Assembly (NCBI RefSeq): GCF_045679545.1
Contig: NZ_CP166194.1
Span: 2,356,001-2,420,000, forward strand
Direction: 5' to 3'
DNA length: 64,000 nt
Origin: Enterovibrio sp045679545
GTDB taxonomy: Bacteria > Pseudomonadota > Gammaproteobacteria > Enterobacterales > Vibrionaceae
Shown: positions 1 to 7,202 of the stretch, one piece after another
Numbering within the stretch: position 1 is the first letter of the stretch
Layout of the letters: each line of letters opens with the position of its first letter
Position numbers and translations under genes: made by a program
Notes under the pieces: generated by a model
What the model saw: only the letters and a program-made list of their open reading frames with translations
The model's database searches: none
What the model was told of the DNA's origin: nothing

Positions 1-40
1 ACAATACTTAAAACAACAAGACGTGGAGATCCGCTTATGA
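1..40 (+). CDS. hisF: HisF, imidazole glycerol phosphate synthase cyclase subunit (3' end only)
   Basis: Only the last 12 codons and the TGA stop (38-40) are present. They read QYLKQQDVEIRL, which resembles the usual C-terminus of HisF (…VEIR…). The stop overlaps the hisIE start as ATGA, the usual coupled arrangement at the end of a proteobacterial his operon. The rest of the gene lies left of the window. Confidence 0.75.
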   Translation, partial: QYLKQQDVEIRL

Positions 41-675
41 GCCAGACAGATGGAACTGCCGCACTGGCTGAACGTATTGATTGGGAAAAGATCAACGGTC
101 TCGTGCCTGCGGTTGTACAAAATGCAAAAAGCGGACAAGTGCTGATGCTGGGTTACATGAACCAAGATGCGCTAGCCAAAACCCTCGAAACCGAGCAAGT
201 CACATTCTGGTCTCGCACCAAGGAGCGCCTTTGGACCAAGGGTGAAACCTCCGGTAACGTGCTGCAGCTTAAACACATTGACTTGGATTGCGACAAAGAC
301 ACCTTGCTGGTGCAAGTCGATCCTATCGGCCCAACCTGCCACCTTGGCACCGAAAGCTGCTTTGGCGAAGATGATGCAAACAAGCCTGCTCTGGTGTTCC
401 TTCATCAATTGGAGCAAGTGTTGGCATCCCGTCGAGGATCCGATCCTTCTACGTCTTACACCGCGTCCCTTTACGCTAAGGGTACCAAACGTATTTCGCA
501 GAAAGTGGGCGAAGAAGGCGTCGAAGTCGCGCTTGCAGCGACGTCGGGCGATAAGGAGGAATTGATCAACGAATCCGCCGACCTGATGTACCACCTGATG
601 GTATTGCTGCAAGATCAAGATTTCTGCTTGCAAGATGTGGCGAACAAACTGAAAGAGCGCCATAAGTCATCATAA
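37..675 (+). CDS. hisIE: Bifunctional phosphoribosyl-AMP cyclohydrolase / phosphoribosyl-ATP pyrophosphatase
   Basis: Catalyses the second and third steps of histidine synthesis in the cytoplasm. Residues about 1-115 are the PRA-CH (HisI) domain, with metal-site cysteines C85, C101 and C108 (DLDCD, GPTCHLG, ESCF). Residues about 120-205 are the PRA-PH (HisE) domain with the KVGEEGVEV helix motif. At 212 aa it matches the usual fused enzyme. The ATG overlaps the hisF stop by 4 bases, so translation is probably coupled. It is the last his gene; a strong terminator follows. Confidence 0.97.
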   Translation: MSQTDGTAALAERIDWEKINGLVPAVVQNAKSGQVLMLGYMNQDALAKTLETEQVTFWSRTKERLWTKGETSGNVLQLKHIDLDCDKDTLLVQVDPIGPTCHLGTESCFGEDDANKPALVFLHQLEQVLASRRGSDPSTSYTASLYAKGTKRISQKVGEEGVEVALAATSGDKEELINESADLMYHLMVLLQDQDFCLQDVANKLKERHKSS

Positions 676-698
676 TCCCTGATAACGTCGGCACGATG

Positions 699-729
699 AG
701 GCAACTTCATGAGAAGTTGCCTTTTTTTT
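699..729 (+). terminator. Rho-independent terminator of the his operon
   Basis: Perfect 10-bp stem (699-708 with 713-722), ATGA loop, followed by a run of T. It separates the his operon from the pse genes. The next 180 bases up to pseC (912) are AT-rich and presumably hold the pse promoter, but no convincing -35/-10 pair was found. Confidence 0.93.
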
Positions 730-911
730 CGACACCTAATCACGCTGTAGGCATTTTTCCATCAATTGCATAGCCACACTAAGATAAAATACGTTTTGAA
801 ATATTAACTCACTTGCAAAGTTCACCTTTCAGTAATTTCTGCCCTAGTCGAAAATTCGGCATCAAACTTGCTGGTTATCCGGATGTGTTTTGCGTAAAAG
901 ATCGAGAACAG

Positions 912-2066
912 ATGCATAGCTATAGTCGACAATCTATCAATCAAGCTGACATAGAGTCAGTGATTGCAGCATTACAATCTGAGTTTGTGACTCAAGGGCC
1001 TAGAGTTCTAGAATTTGAGAATGCGGTAAAAGTCATGGTTGGTGCTGAATTTGCTATTGCCGCCAACAGCGCGACCTCCAGCCTTCACCTTGCCTGTTTA
1101 GCGTTAGGCTTAAGCGCTGGTCAGCGCCTTTGGACATCGCCAAATACCTTTGTTGCCTCGGCGAACTGTGGGCTTTACTGTGGCGCAGAGGTCGACTTTG
1201 TCGATATCGACCCTGTCTCCTATAACCTTTGCCCTGAAAAGCTGGCAGAAAAACTTGCGCTAGCGGAACAAGAAAACACCTTGCCGCACATCTTGGTTGC
1301 CGTACACATGTGCGGCCAAAGCTGCGATATGGAAGCGATCCATCGCTTATCAAAGCAGTACGGTTTCAAGGTGATTGAAGATGCTTCCCATGCCATTGGT
1401 GGGCGCTATCAGGGGGGCTATATTGGTAGTTGTCGTTACAGCGACATCACGGTATTTAGTTTCCATCCCGTCAAAATCATCACCACCGCCGAAGGTGGCA
1501 TGGCGCTTACCAATGACCCAGCACTTGCCAAAGCATTAGAAAGCCTGCGCAGTCATGGCGTGACTCGAGACCCCGCCGAGCTTGTCGATGCTGGGCAAGG
1601 CGCTTGGTATTACGAACAGCAAAGTCTGGGTTACAACTTCCGCATGACAGATCTTCAAGCGGCTCTAGGCGTATCTCAATTGACTCGTCTCGATGAGTTT
1701 GTCAAACGCCGAAATGCACTTGCACATCGCTACAACTGCTTACTCGAGAACCTACCACTGGCTACGCCGACACTACTCGAGTCGTGCGAATCGGCATGGC
1801 ATTTGTATGTCATTCAGTTAGCGGAACCGGATTGCCGCCGCCACGTCTTCGATACGCTGCGGGCAAAAGGGATTGGCGTGCATGTTCACTATATTCCTGT
1901 GCACACACAGCCCTATTATCGGGAACTTGGTTTCGATTGGGGCCGATTCCCTGTTGCTGAAAATTATTACCACGCTGCGCTAAGTCTGCCGCTGTTTTTT
2001 GACATGACAGAAGACGAACAAGATCAGGTTGTGGCAGCACTTACTGAGGCGCTTAACGCCAATTAA
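912..2066 (+). CDS. pseC: UDP-4-amino-4,6-dideoxy-N-acetyl-beta-L-altrosamine transaminase
   Basis: PLP-dependent sugar aminotransferase of the DegT/DnrJ/EryC1 family, second step of CMP-pseudaminic acid synthesis. The Schiff-base lysine is K188 in FHPVKIITTAEGG; NSATSSLH and VIEDASHAIGG are other family motifs. I start it at ATG 912 (384 aa, MHSYSRQS), where homology to known PseC proteins begins; the frame is open upstream to a TTG at 813, but those 33 residues look non-family. First gene of a tight five-gene pse cluster. The dehydratase/epimerase PseB that should make its substrate is not encoded upstream, where hisIE sits instead. A related sugar aminotransferase specificity cannot be excluded, but the pseF-G-H-I neighbours argue for PseC. 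Confidence 0.88.
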   Translation: MHSYSRQSINQADIESVIAALQSEFVTQGPRVLEFENAVKVMVGAEFAIAANSATSSLHLACLALGLSAGQRLWTSPNTFVASANCGLYCGAEVDFVDIDPVSYNLCPEKLAEKLALAEQENTLPHILVAVHMCGQSCDMEAIHRLSKQYGFKVIEDASHAIGGRYQGGYIGSCRYSDITVFSFHPVKIITTAEGGMALTNDPALAKALESLRSHGVTRDPAELVDAGQGAWYYEQQSLGYNFRMTDLQAALGVSQLTRLDEFVKRRNALAHRYNCLLENLPLATPTLLESCESAWHLYVIQLAEPDCRRHVFDTLRAKGIGVHVHYIPVHTQPYYRELGFDWGRFPVAENYYHAALSLPLFFDMTEDEQDQVVAALTEALNAN

Positions 2067-2074
2067 AGGACACA

Positions 2075-2776
2075 ATGAAAGTCTGTATTATCCCTGCCCG
2101 AGGCGGCAGCAAGCGCATTCCGGGTAAGAACCTTAAACCCTTCATTGGTCAGCCTATCATCGCGTATGCCATCAACGTGGCGAAGCAGTCAGGTCTATTT
2201 GATCGCATTATCGTGTCCACCGACAGCGAAGAAATCGCTGCCGTTGCCACAGAATATGGCGCAGATGTTCCCTTTATTCGTCCATCAGACATCGCCAACG
2301 ATCACGCCACTACGCTGGATGTGATTAAGCACGCCATCGAATGGTTGCATGATCATGACCAAAACCTTATCGAGGCGGTCTGTTGCCTGTATGCCACCGT
2401 GCCATTTACACGCACTTCAGATCTCGAAGAAGGCCTTGCATTACTGCAAAGCGCGGGCACTCAATACACCTTCGCCAGCACGCGTTTTTCGTTTCCAATT
2501 CAGCGCAGCATCCGCATGACCGAAGAAGGTAATGTCGAAATGTTCTGGCCTGAGCACTTCTCCACGCGCTCCCAAGATTTAGAGCCTGCTTATCATGATG
2601 CAGGCATGTTCTACTGGGGTACGCCCACCGCTTTTGTATCGGGTTTGCCAATCTTTGCACCCCATTCAAAATCGGTACAAATTCCCCATTTTCGCGTGCA
2701 AGATATCGATGAACCCGATGACTGGCTACGTGCTGAAATGCTGTATGAAATTCTCTCAAAACGAGGCGAGTTGTGA
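2075..2776 (+). CDS. pseF: Pseudaminic acid cytidylyltransferase
   Basis: Activates pseudaminic acid with CTP to CMP-pseudaminic acid, the donor for flagellin or surface polysaccharide glycosylation. The N-terminus carries the CMP-NeuAc synthetase-type nucleotide motif ARGGSKRIPGKNL (residues 8-20). Length 233 aa is typical. An AAAGGA ribosome site lies 4-9 bases ahead of the ATG and 8 bases separate it from pseC. Its TGA overlaps the GTG start of the next gene. Confidence 0.92.
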   Translation: MKVCIIPARGGSKRIPGKNLKPFIGQPIIAYAINVAKQSGLFDRIIVSTDSEEIAAVATEYGADVPFIRPSDIANDHATTLDVIKHAIEWLHDHDQNLIEAVCCLYATVPFTRTSDLEEGLALLQSAGTQYTFASTRFSFPIQRSIRMTEEGNVEMFWPEHFSTRSQDLEPAYHDAGMFYWGTPTAFVSGLPIFAPHSKSVQIPHFRVQDIDEPDDWLRAEMLYEILSKRGEL

Positions 2777-3840
2777 ACGTCGTCATTCGCGTGGACGCGT
2801 CGAGTCAAATAGGCACAGGACACGTAATGCGTTGCCTCGTTCTTGCCAAAAAGCTCATCGACCACGGACACCATGTGCGCATGCTCAGCCGAGAATTAAC
2901 AGGGAATTTTCTTGAGTATTGCCGCCAACAAAGCATCCATATGCTTCCCCTACCTGCCATTGAAGAAACCTTTTTGCCGGATACTGGCGACTACGCGCAC
3001 TGGTTAGGCGTAACGCAGCAAGAAGACGCGCATCAGTGTCTCGCGATGTTGGAGGGCATTACCCTCGACTGGGTTGTTTTTGATCATTATGCGATTGATG
3101 AAAAATGGCAATCGCTGATGAAAACATCCGGTGCCAAGGTGCTCGCCATTGATGATCTCGCCAATCGTAACCATAACTGCGATATCTTGCTTGATCACAA
3201 TCCTTGGCCTAACGTTGAAAATCGCTACCACTCATGGGTGCCCACTGGATGCCAACAACTGCTCGGCCCTCGCTTTGCGTTGTTGCGCGACTCATTTTCA
3301 GCGCTTCGAGATCACGACCTGAGCGCAATAAAAAACCAAATTGTGGCCTTCTTCAGTGGCACAGACCCAACAGGTGAAACGCTCAAACTGCTTCACGCCT
3401 GTCAGCAATTTTCTACGCTGCCCTTTAATGTTGTCATTATCTATGGCATGGCAAATCCGAGAAAAGAAGTGCTGTTGACGGAAAGCGTGCCTAAGTTTAT
3501 CGAATTAATTGAAAGCCTTCCTGACTTCGAAACCGAACTGGCTTGCTCGCGCTATGCATTTGGGGCTGCGGGTGTTAGCGCGATCGAACGTACCTGTTTA
3601 CGCTTACCCAGCACCTTAGTGTCAGTTGCTGAAAATCAGCGTGACATGGCAGAGCACCTTGCCAAATCTGGACAGTATCGTTATCTCGGCTTGAGCGAAA
3701 CCACAACCGCTTCTCGCTATGCACAAGAGCTTGCTTGGCTCGCCGAACACTGGGATGCTCTGCCGCTGCGTTTACCTGAATCAGACATTGACGGGCTAGG
3801 CGCAGAACGTGTCGTTCGTGCAATGGAGAATGGCCAATGA
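2773..3840 (+). CDS. pseG: UDP-2,4-diacetamido-2,4,6-trideoxy-beta-L-altropyranose hydrolase
   Basis: Releases UDP from the nucleotide sugar to give the free 6-deoxy-AltdiNAc used by PseI. It has a GT-B-like fold; the glycine-rich N-terminal motif SSQIGTGHVMRC contains the catalytic histidine H17, the position known in the Campylobacter enzyme. 355 aa. The start is a GTG overlapping the pseF stop (GTGA, 2773-2776), and its own stop overlaps the pseH ATG, so the operon is translationally coupled throughout. Confidence 0.92.
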   Translation: MNVVIRVDASSQIGTGHVMRCLVLAKKLIDHGHHVRMLSRELTGNFLEYCRQQSIHMLPLPAIEETFLPDTGDYAHWLGVTQQEDAHQCLAMLEGITLDWVVFDHYAIDEKWQSLMKTSGAKVLAIDDLANRNHNCDILLDHNPWPNVENRYHSWVPTGCQQLLGPRFALLRDSFSALRDHDLSAIKNQIVAFFSGTDPTGETLKLLHACQQFSTLPFNVVIIYGMANPRKEVLLTESVPKFIELIESLPDFETELACSRYAFGAAGVSAIERTCLRLPSTLVSVAENQRDMAEHLAKSGQYRYLGLSETTTASRYAQELAWLAEHWDALPLRLPESDIDGLGAERVVRAMENGQ

Positions 3841-4418
3841 GCGAAATGACGCCCTGCGACAATCCCAAAACAACACTGCGCCCAATGACAGAAGCGGATT
3901 TAGATATGGTAAGAGAATGGCGCAATGCTCCCGCCGTTCGCGAGAAAATGTTCACCACACACGAAATCAATCCTGATGAACACAGGCGCTGGTTTCAGCA
4001 AGTAAAATCCGACAGTCGCAGCTGTTTCTATATCGCTCAGATTGATCAACACGACTACGCCATGGTGTCGTTTACGAATATTAACCGACAGCACCATACG
4101 GCCGAATGGGGTTTTTACAAAGCCCCTGCTGCGCCGGCTGGCGTGGGACTAAGGATGTTACATGCAGCACTGAATATCGCGTTCAATGCACTCCAGCTGC
4201 AAACAGTGACGAGCCGTGTTTTGACAATCAACGACAATGTTTTGCATTTGCATCGAAAGCTTGGCTTTGTGCAAGTAGGCCAACAGGCTTCACATTCAGT
4301 ATCACTGACTGATGCCGTACCCTACATCAACTTCCAACTGACAAAAAAACATTGGCAGCATAGAGAATCCTGCATTCGTCAACAAATCCAACCGCTTCAA
4401 GGTAGAGCAGCATCATGA
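3837..4418 (+). CDS. pseH: UDP-4-amino-4,6-dideoxy-N-acetyl-beta-L-altrosamine N-acetyltransferase (GNAT)
   Basis: GNAT acetyltransferase that adds the N4 acetyl group in pseudaminic acid synthesis. Typical GNAT N-terminus (TLRPMTEADLDMVREWRN) and an acetyl-CoA loop near residues 100-110 (PAGVGLRML). 193 aa; the last 25 residues (Q/R-rich) extend past the fold and may be poorly conserved. It overlaps both neighbours by ATGA. Position between pseG and pseI assigns the role; the sequence alone would only give GNAT. Confidence 0.85.
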   Translation: MSEMTPCDNPKTTLRPMTEADLDMVREWRNAPAVREKMFTTHEINPDEHRRWFQQVKSDSRSCFYIAQIDQHDYAMVSFTNINRQHHTAEWGFYKAPAAPAGVGLRMLHAALNIAFNALQLQTVTSRVLTINDNVLHLHRKLGFVQVGQQASHSVSLTDAVPYINFQLTKKHWQHRESCIRQQIQPLQGRAAS

Positions 4419-5470
4419 CGAAATTGATTATCATTGATGGTCGCAAGATTGGCCCAGAGCATAAGCCCTACGTCATCGCAGAAATGTCGGCGAATCACAA
4501 TGGTTCCCTAGAACGTGCTTTTCAGACCATCGAGATGGCCAAACGCGCAGGTGCTGACGCCGTCAAAATGCAGAGCTATACCGCCGATACCATCACCCTG
4601 AATTGTGATTCTGCAGAGTTTCAAATTAAGGGCGGCTTATGGGATGGTCGAACACTCTATGACCTATACCAAGAGGCTCATACGCCCTTTGATTGGCACA
4701 AACCGTTGTTTGATAAAGCGCACGATGTGGGTATCACGATTTTCAGTACCCCATTTGATTTTTCTGCCGTTGATTTACTCGAAGATCTCAACGCACCCGC
4801 GTATAAAATTGCCTCATTTGAAGCGATTGATTTGCCTCTGATCCGTTACGTTGCTCAAACAGGCAAGCCGATGATCATTTCTACCGGCATGGCTAACAAC
4901 GACGAAATCGCAGAAGCGGTTGCGACGGCGCGAGACAACGGTTGTAACGAGCTGGTTTTGCTTCATTGCATCAGTGCTTATCCGGCGCCGGCATCACAAA
5001 GTCATCTGCGCACAATTTCCGATTTGTCTTCGCGTTTTCACACCATTGGCGGCCTGTCTGATCATACCCTCGGCACTACCGTGTCCATTGCAGCAGTGGC
5101 GCTTGGCGCGTCTGTGATTGAAAAGCACGTCACGCTAAATCGCAACGATCCAGGGCCAGATTCCACCTTTTCGCTCGAGCCTCATGAGCTTGAGGCGCTA
5201 TGCCGTGACACAGACATCGCATGGCAAGCACTCGGCCAGGCAGGTTATCAACTCAAAGACGCAGAAAAAGCCAATGTTCAATTTCGTCGGTCTTTGTATA
5301 TCAGTGACGATATCAAAGCAGGTGAAAAATTTACTGCGCAGAACGTTCGCAGCGTCAGGCCCGGGTTTGGCTTAGCACCAAAGCATTATGACGATGTGAT
5401 AGGAAAGACGGCACGTGTAGACATTGCTTTTGGTAGCCCGCTTCAATGGGACATGATCGCACAGTCATAA
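4415..5470 (+). CDS. pseI: Pseudaminic acid synthase
   Basis: Condenses phosphoenolpyruvate with 6-deoxy-AltdiNAc to pseudaminic acid. Residues about 1-265 form the NeuB-type TIM barrel (VIAEMSANHNGSLERA, KMQSYTADT, LHCISAYPAP, GLSDHTLG, EKHVTLNR). Residues about 285-345 are the C-terminal SAF (antifreeze-like) domain. 351 aa, full length. PEAMSANHNG-type active-site residues are intact. Last gene of the operon; a strong hairpin follows at once. Confidence 0.94.
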   Translation: MTKLIIIDGRKIGPEHKPYVIAEMSANHNGSLERAFQTIEMAKRAGADAVKMQSYTADTITLNCDSAEFQIKGGLWDGRTLYDLYQEAHTPFDWHKPLFDKAHDVGITIFSTPFDFSAVDLLEDLNAPAYKIASFEAIDLPLIRYVAQTGKPMIISTGMANNDEIAEAVATARDNGCNELVLLHCISAYPAPASQSHLRTISDLSSRFHTIGGLSDHTLGTTVSIAAVALGASVIEKHVTLNRNDPGPDSTFSLEPHELEALCRDTDIAWQALGQAGYQLKDAEKANVQFRRSLYISDDIKAGEKFTAQNVRSVRPGFGLAPKHYDDVIGKTARVDIAFGSPLQWDMIAQS

Positions 5471-5475
5471 ACAAC

Positions 5476-5505
5476 AAAAAGCCAGCGAAGATTCGCTGGC
5501 TTTTT
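5476..5505. terminator. Bidirectional terminator between pseI and the fdh operon
   Basis: AAAAA, 9-bp stem (5481-5489 with 5492-5500) with a very tight turn, then TTTTT. A-run and T-run on both sides let it serve pseI (+) and fdhC (-). Confidence 0.92.
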
Positions 5506-5531
5506 CTACAATCAATCAGCACGCTGAATTA

Positions 5532-6533
5532 CTACGCTTTTTGTTTATCCGTCGAGGGCTGCTTGCCTTCTTGTGCGGGTTGATTTTGCACTTCTTCCAA
5601 CCACAGTTTGTGGTGTTGTTTAGCCCATGCTTCATCAACATAGCCTGTCGCCATGCCTTCAAATGCACCTTCTGTACCCGCAGTACCAATATAGATGTGA
5701 CCAAACGCCGCAGCCAGCAAGCCCAAAGATGCAATACCGTGGATAACATTGGCGATCTGCATGTCTGCACGAGTTTGACCGAAGATCGGGAAATCCATCA
5801 CTAAACCAGTAATACACACCACCACACCCACGGTTGCTAACAACCAGAACCAGATCTTTTCGCCACCGTTACAAAAGCCAGCATCAGGGTGTTTACCGTT
5901 TGGTAAAATACCGCCACCTTGTTTGAACCACTCAATGTCGACCTTGTTGATCATGTTGTTCTTAAACCACTTCACCAACATGCAAAGCAGGCCAAGAACG
6001 AACAACGGCCCTAAGTAGTTATGAGACAGTTTCGCGGCGTAGATAATGCTTCCCCACAAGGCTTCAGGAGCAACAGGTTTAATAAAGTGTCTGCCATACA
6101 GCAACACAACGCCTGAGAGCCCCAATATGAGGAAGTTTATCGCGGTAAACCAGTGCAGCGCGCGTTCAAATGGCGACCAGCGGTGCACCTTTTTCCCCGT
6201 GCGCTCATGGGTGAGTTTGATGCGACCAGCCCACAAATAGAAAAGCAGTAGGCTTGCCGCAGATGCGCCCATAAAGGCAAGTCCAAGTGGGCTAATCCAT
6301 TGATTACGAACCTCACGCCATCGCTGCCCATCAACATTAATTAGCTGACCGGCTTCAGCGCCCGTGGCGACAGTGAATCCCTTTTCGCCGGATTTCACTT
6401 CACGCCAATACTCAGGCCCTGCCAATTGCACCATTTCTCTTTGCGGATCGGCTTTCTCGGCCTGTTCTGCAAAAGATGGCGACACAAAAAACGTGGCGAC
6501 CATCATCAGCATGGTGAGCAATGTTCTAAACAT
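5532..6533 (-). CDS. fdhC: Formate dehydrogenase gamma subunit, cytochrome b
   Basis: Membrane cytochrome b556-type subunit that takes electrons from FdhB to the quinone pool. Signal peptide at 1-22 (…FVSPSFA/EQ), then a periplasmic stretch, an extra TM near 80-102, and four more TMs near 125-147, 163-190, 225-250 and 262-285. Candidate haem-ligand histidines are in RALHWFTAINF, AKLSHNYLG and HGIASLG…HIYIG. 333 aa. Last gene of the fdh operon, 48 bases after fdhB. The C-terminal 25 residues are polar and Q/K-rich. Confidence 0.9.
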   Translation of the reverse strand: MFRTLLTMLMMVATFFVSPSFAEQAEKADPQREMVQLAGPEYWREVKSGEKGFTVATGAEAGQLINVDGQRWREVRNQWISPLGLAFMGASAASLLLFYLWAGRIKLTHERTGKKVHRWSPFERALHWFTAINFLILGLSGVVLLYGRHFIKPVAPEALWGSIIYAAKLSHNYLGPLFVLGLLCMLVKWFKNNMINKVDIEWFKQGGGILPNGKHPDAGFCNGGEKIWFWLLATVGVVVCITGLVMDFPIFGQTRADMQIANVIHGIASLGLLAAAFGHIYIGTAGTEGAFEGMATGYVDEAWAKQHHKLWLEEVQNQPAQEGKQPSTDKQKA

Positions 6534-6581
6534 ATCTCCTCCTAATGCTGCTAGGACGAACCCAGCAGCTCTCCATGCTCA

Positions 6582-7187
6582 TCAGCTTTTTGTGGCGTCA
6601 TAGGCAAGATCATTACCGTTCGTCCAGCCAGCGCCCTTGGCACCGCGCTCTACCACGCGTTGACGGAAGACCGCAGAGATTTTCTCTGCATCACCCGCGA
6701 GCAGCGCTTTGGTTGAACACATCTCAGCGCAAAGTGGCAATTTGCCCTCGGCGATGCGGTTCGCGCCATAAAGCTCACGCTCTTTGGCAGAACCATCAGG
6801 CTCAGGACCGCCCGCACAGAAGGTACATTTATCCATCTTGCCACGTTCGCCAAACGCTGCCGTTTTCGGAAACTGCGGCGCACCAAACGGACACGCAAAC
6901 AGGCAGTAACCACACCCTATGCAGGTTTCCTTATTGTGCAGCACAATGCCGTCTTCGGTACGATAGAAGCAATCTGCTGGGCAAACGGCCATGCACGGCG
7001 CATCGGCACAATGCATACAAGCCACGGAGATAGAATTCTCCCCCGCTTCACCGTCGTTTAATGTGACGACTCGGCGGCGTTGAATGCCCCAAGTAACCAC
7101 TTCTGAGTTGGCGTTACTACACGCAGTGACACAACCATTGCACTCAATGCAGCGTTTGGTATCACACAAAAATTTCATATCGGCCAT
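6582..7187 (-). CDS. fdhB: Formate dehydrogenase beta (iron-sulfur) subunit
   Basis: Electron-transfer subunit between FdhA and the cytochrome b. Four cysteine groups for [4Fe-4S] clusters are visible: CDTKRCIECNGCVTAC near the N-terminus, CMHCADAPCMAVCP, CIGCGYCLFACP, and CTFC followed by a later CAEMC. 201 aa, the short FdhB form without a C-terminal membrane helix. It starts 15 bases after the fdhA stop. It carries no Tat signal and probably rides with FdhA through the Tat system. Confidence 0.93.
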   Translation of the reverse strand: MADMKFLCDTKRCIECNGCVTACSNANSEVVTWGIQRRRVVTLNDGEAGENSISVACMHCADAPCMAVCPADCFYRTEDGIVLHNKETCIGCGYCLFACPFGAPQFPKTAAFGERGKMDKCTFCAGGPEPDGSAKERELYGANRIAEGKLPLCAEMCSTKALLAGDAEKISAVFRQRVVERGAKGAGWTNGNDLAYDATKS

Positions 7188-7202
7188 CGTGTATGCTCCC
7201 TA

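Noticed and set aside
172..663. 163-residue minus-strand ORF opposite hisIE
   Set aside because: Antisense shadow of a well-conserved gene; no coding features of its own.
813..911. N-terminal extension of PseC from a TTG at 813
   Set aside because: The 33 extra residues do not resemble PseC; the family begins at ATG 912.
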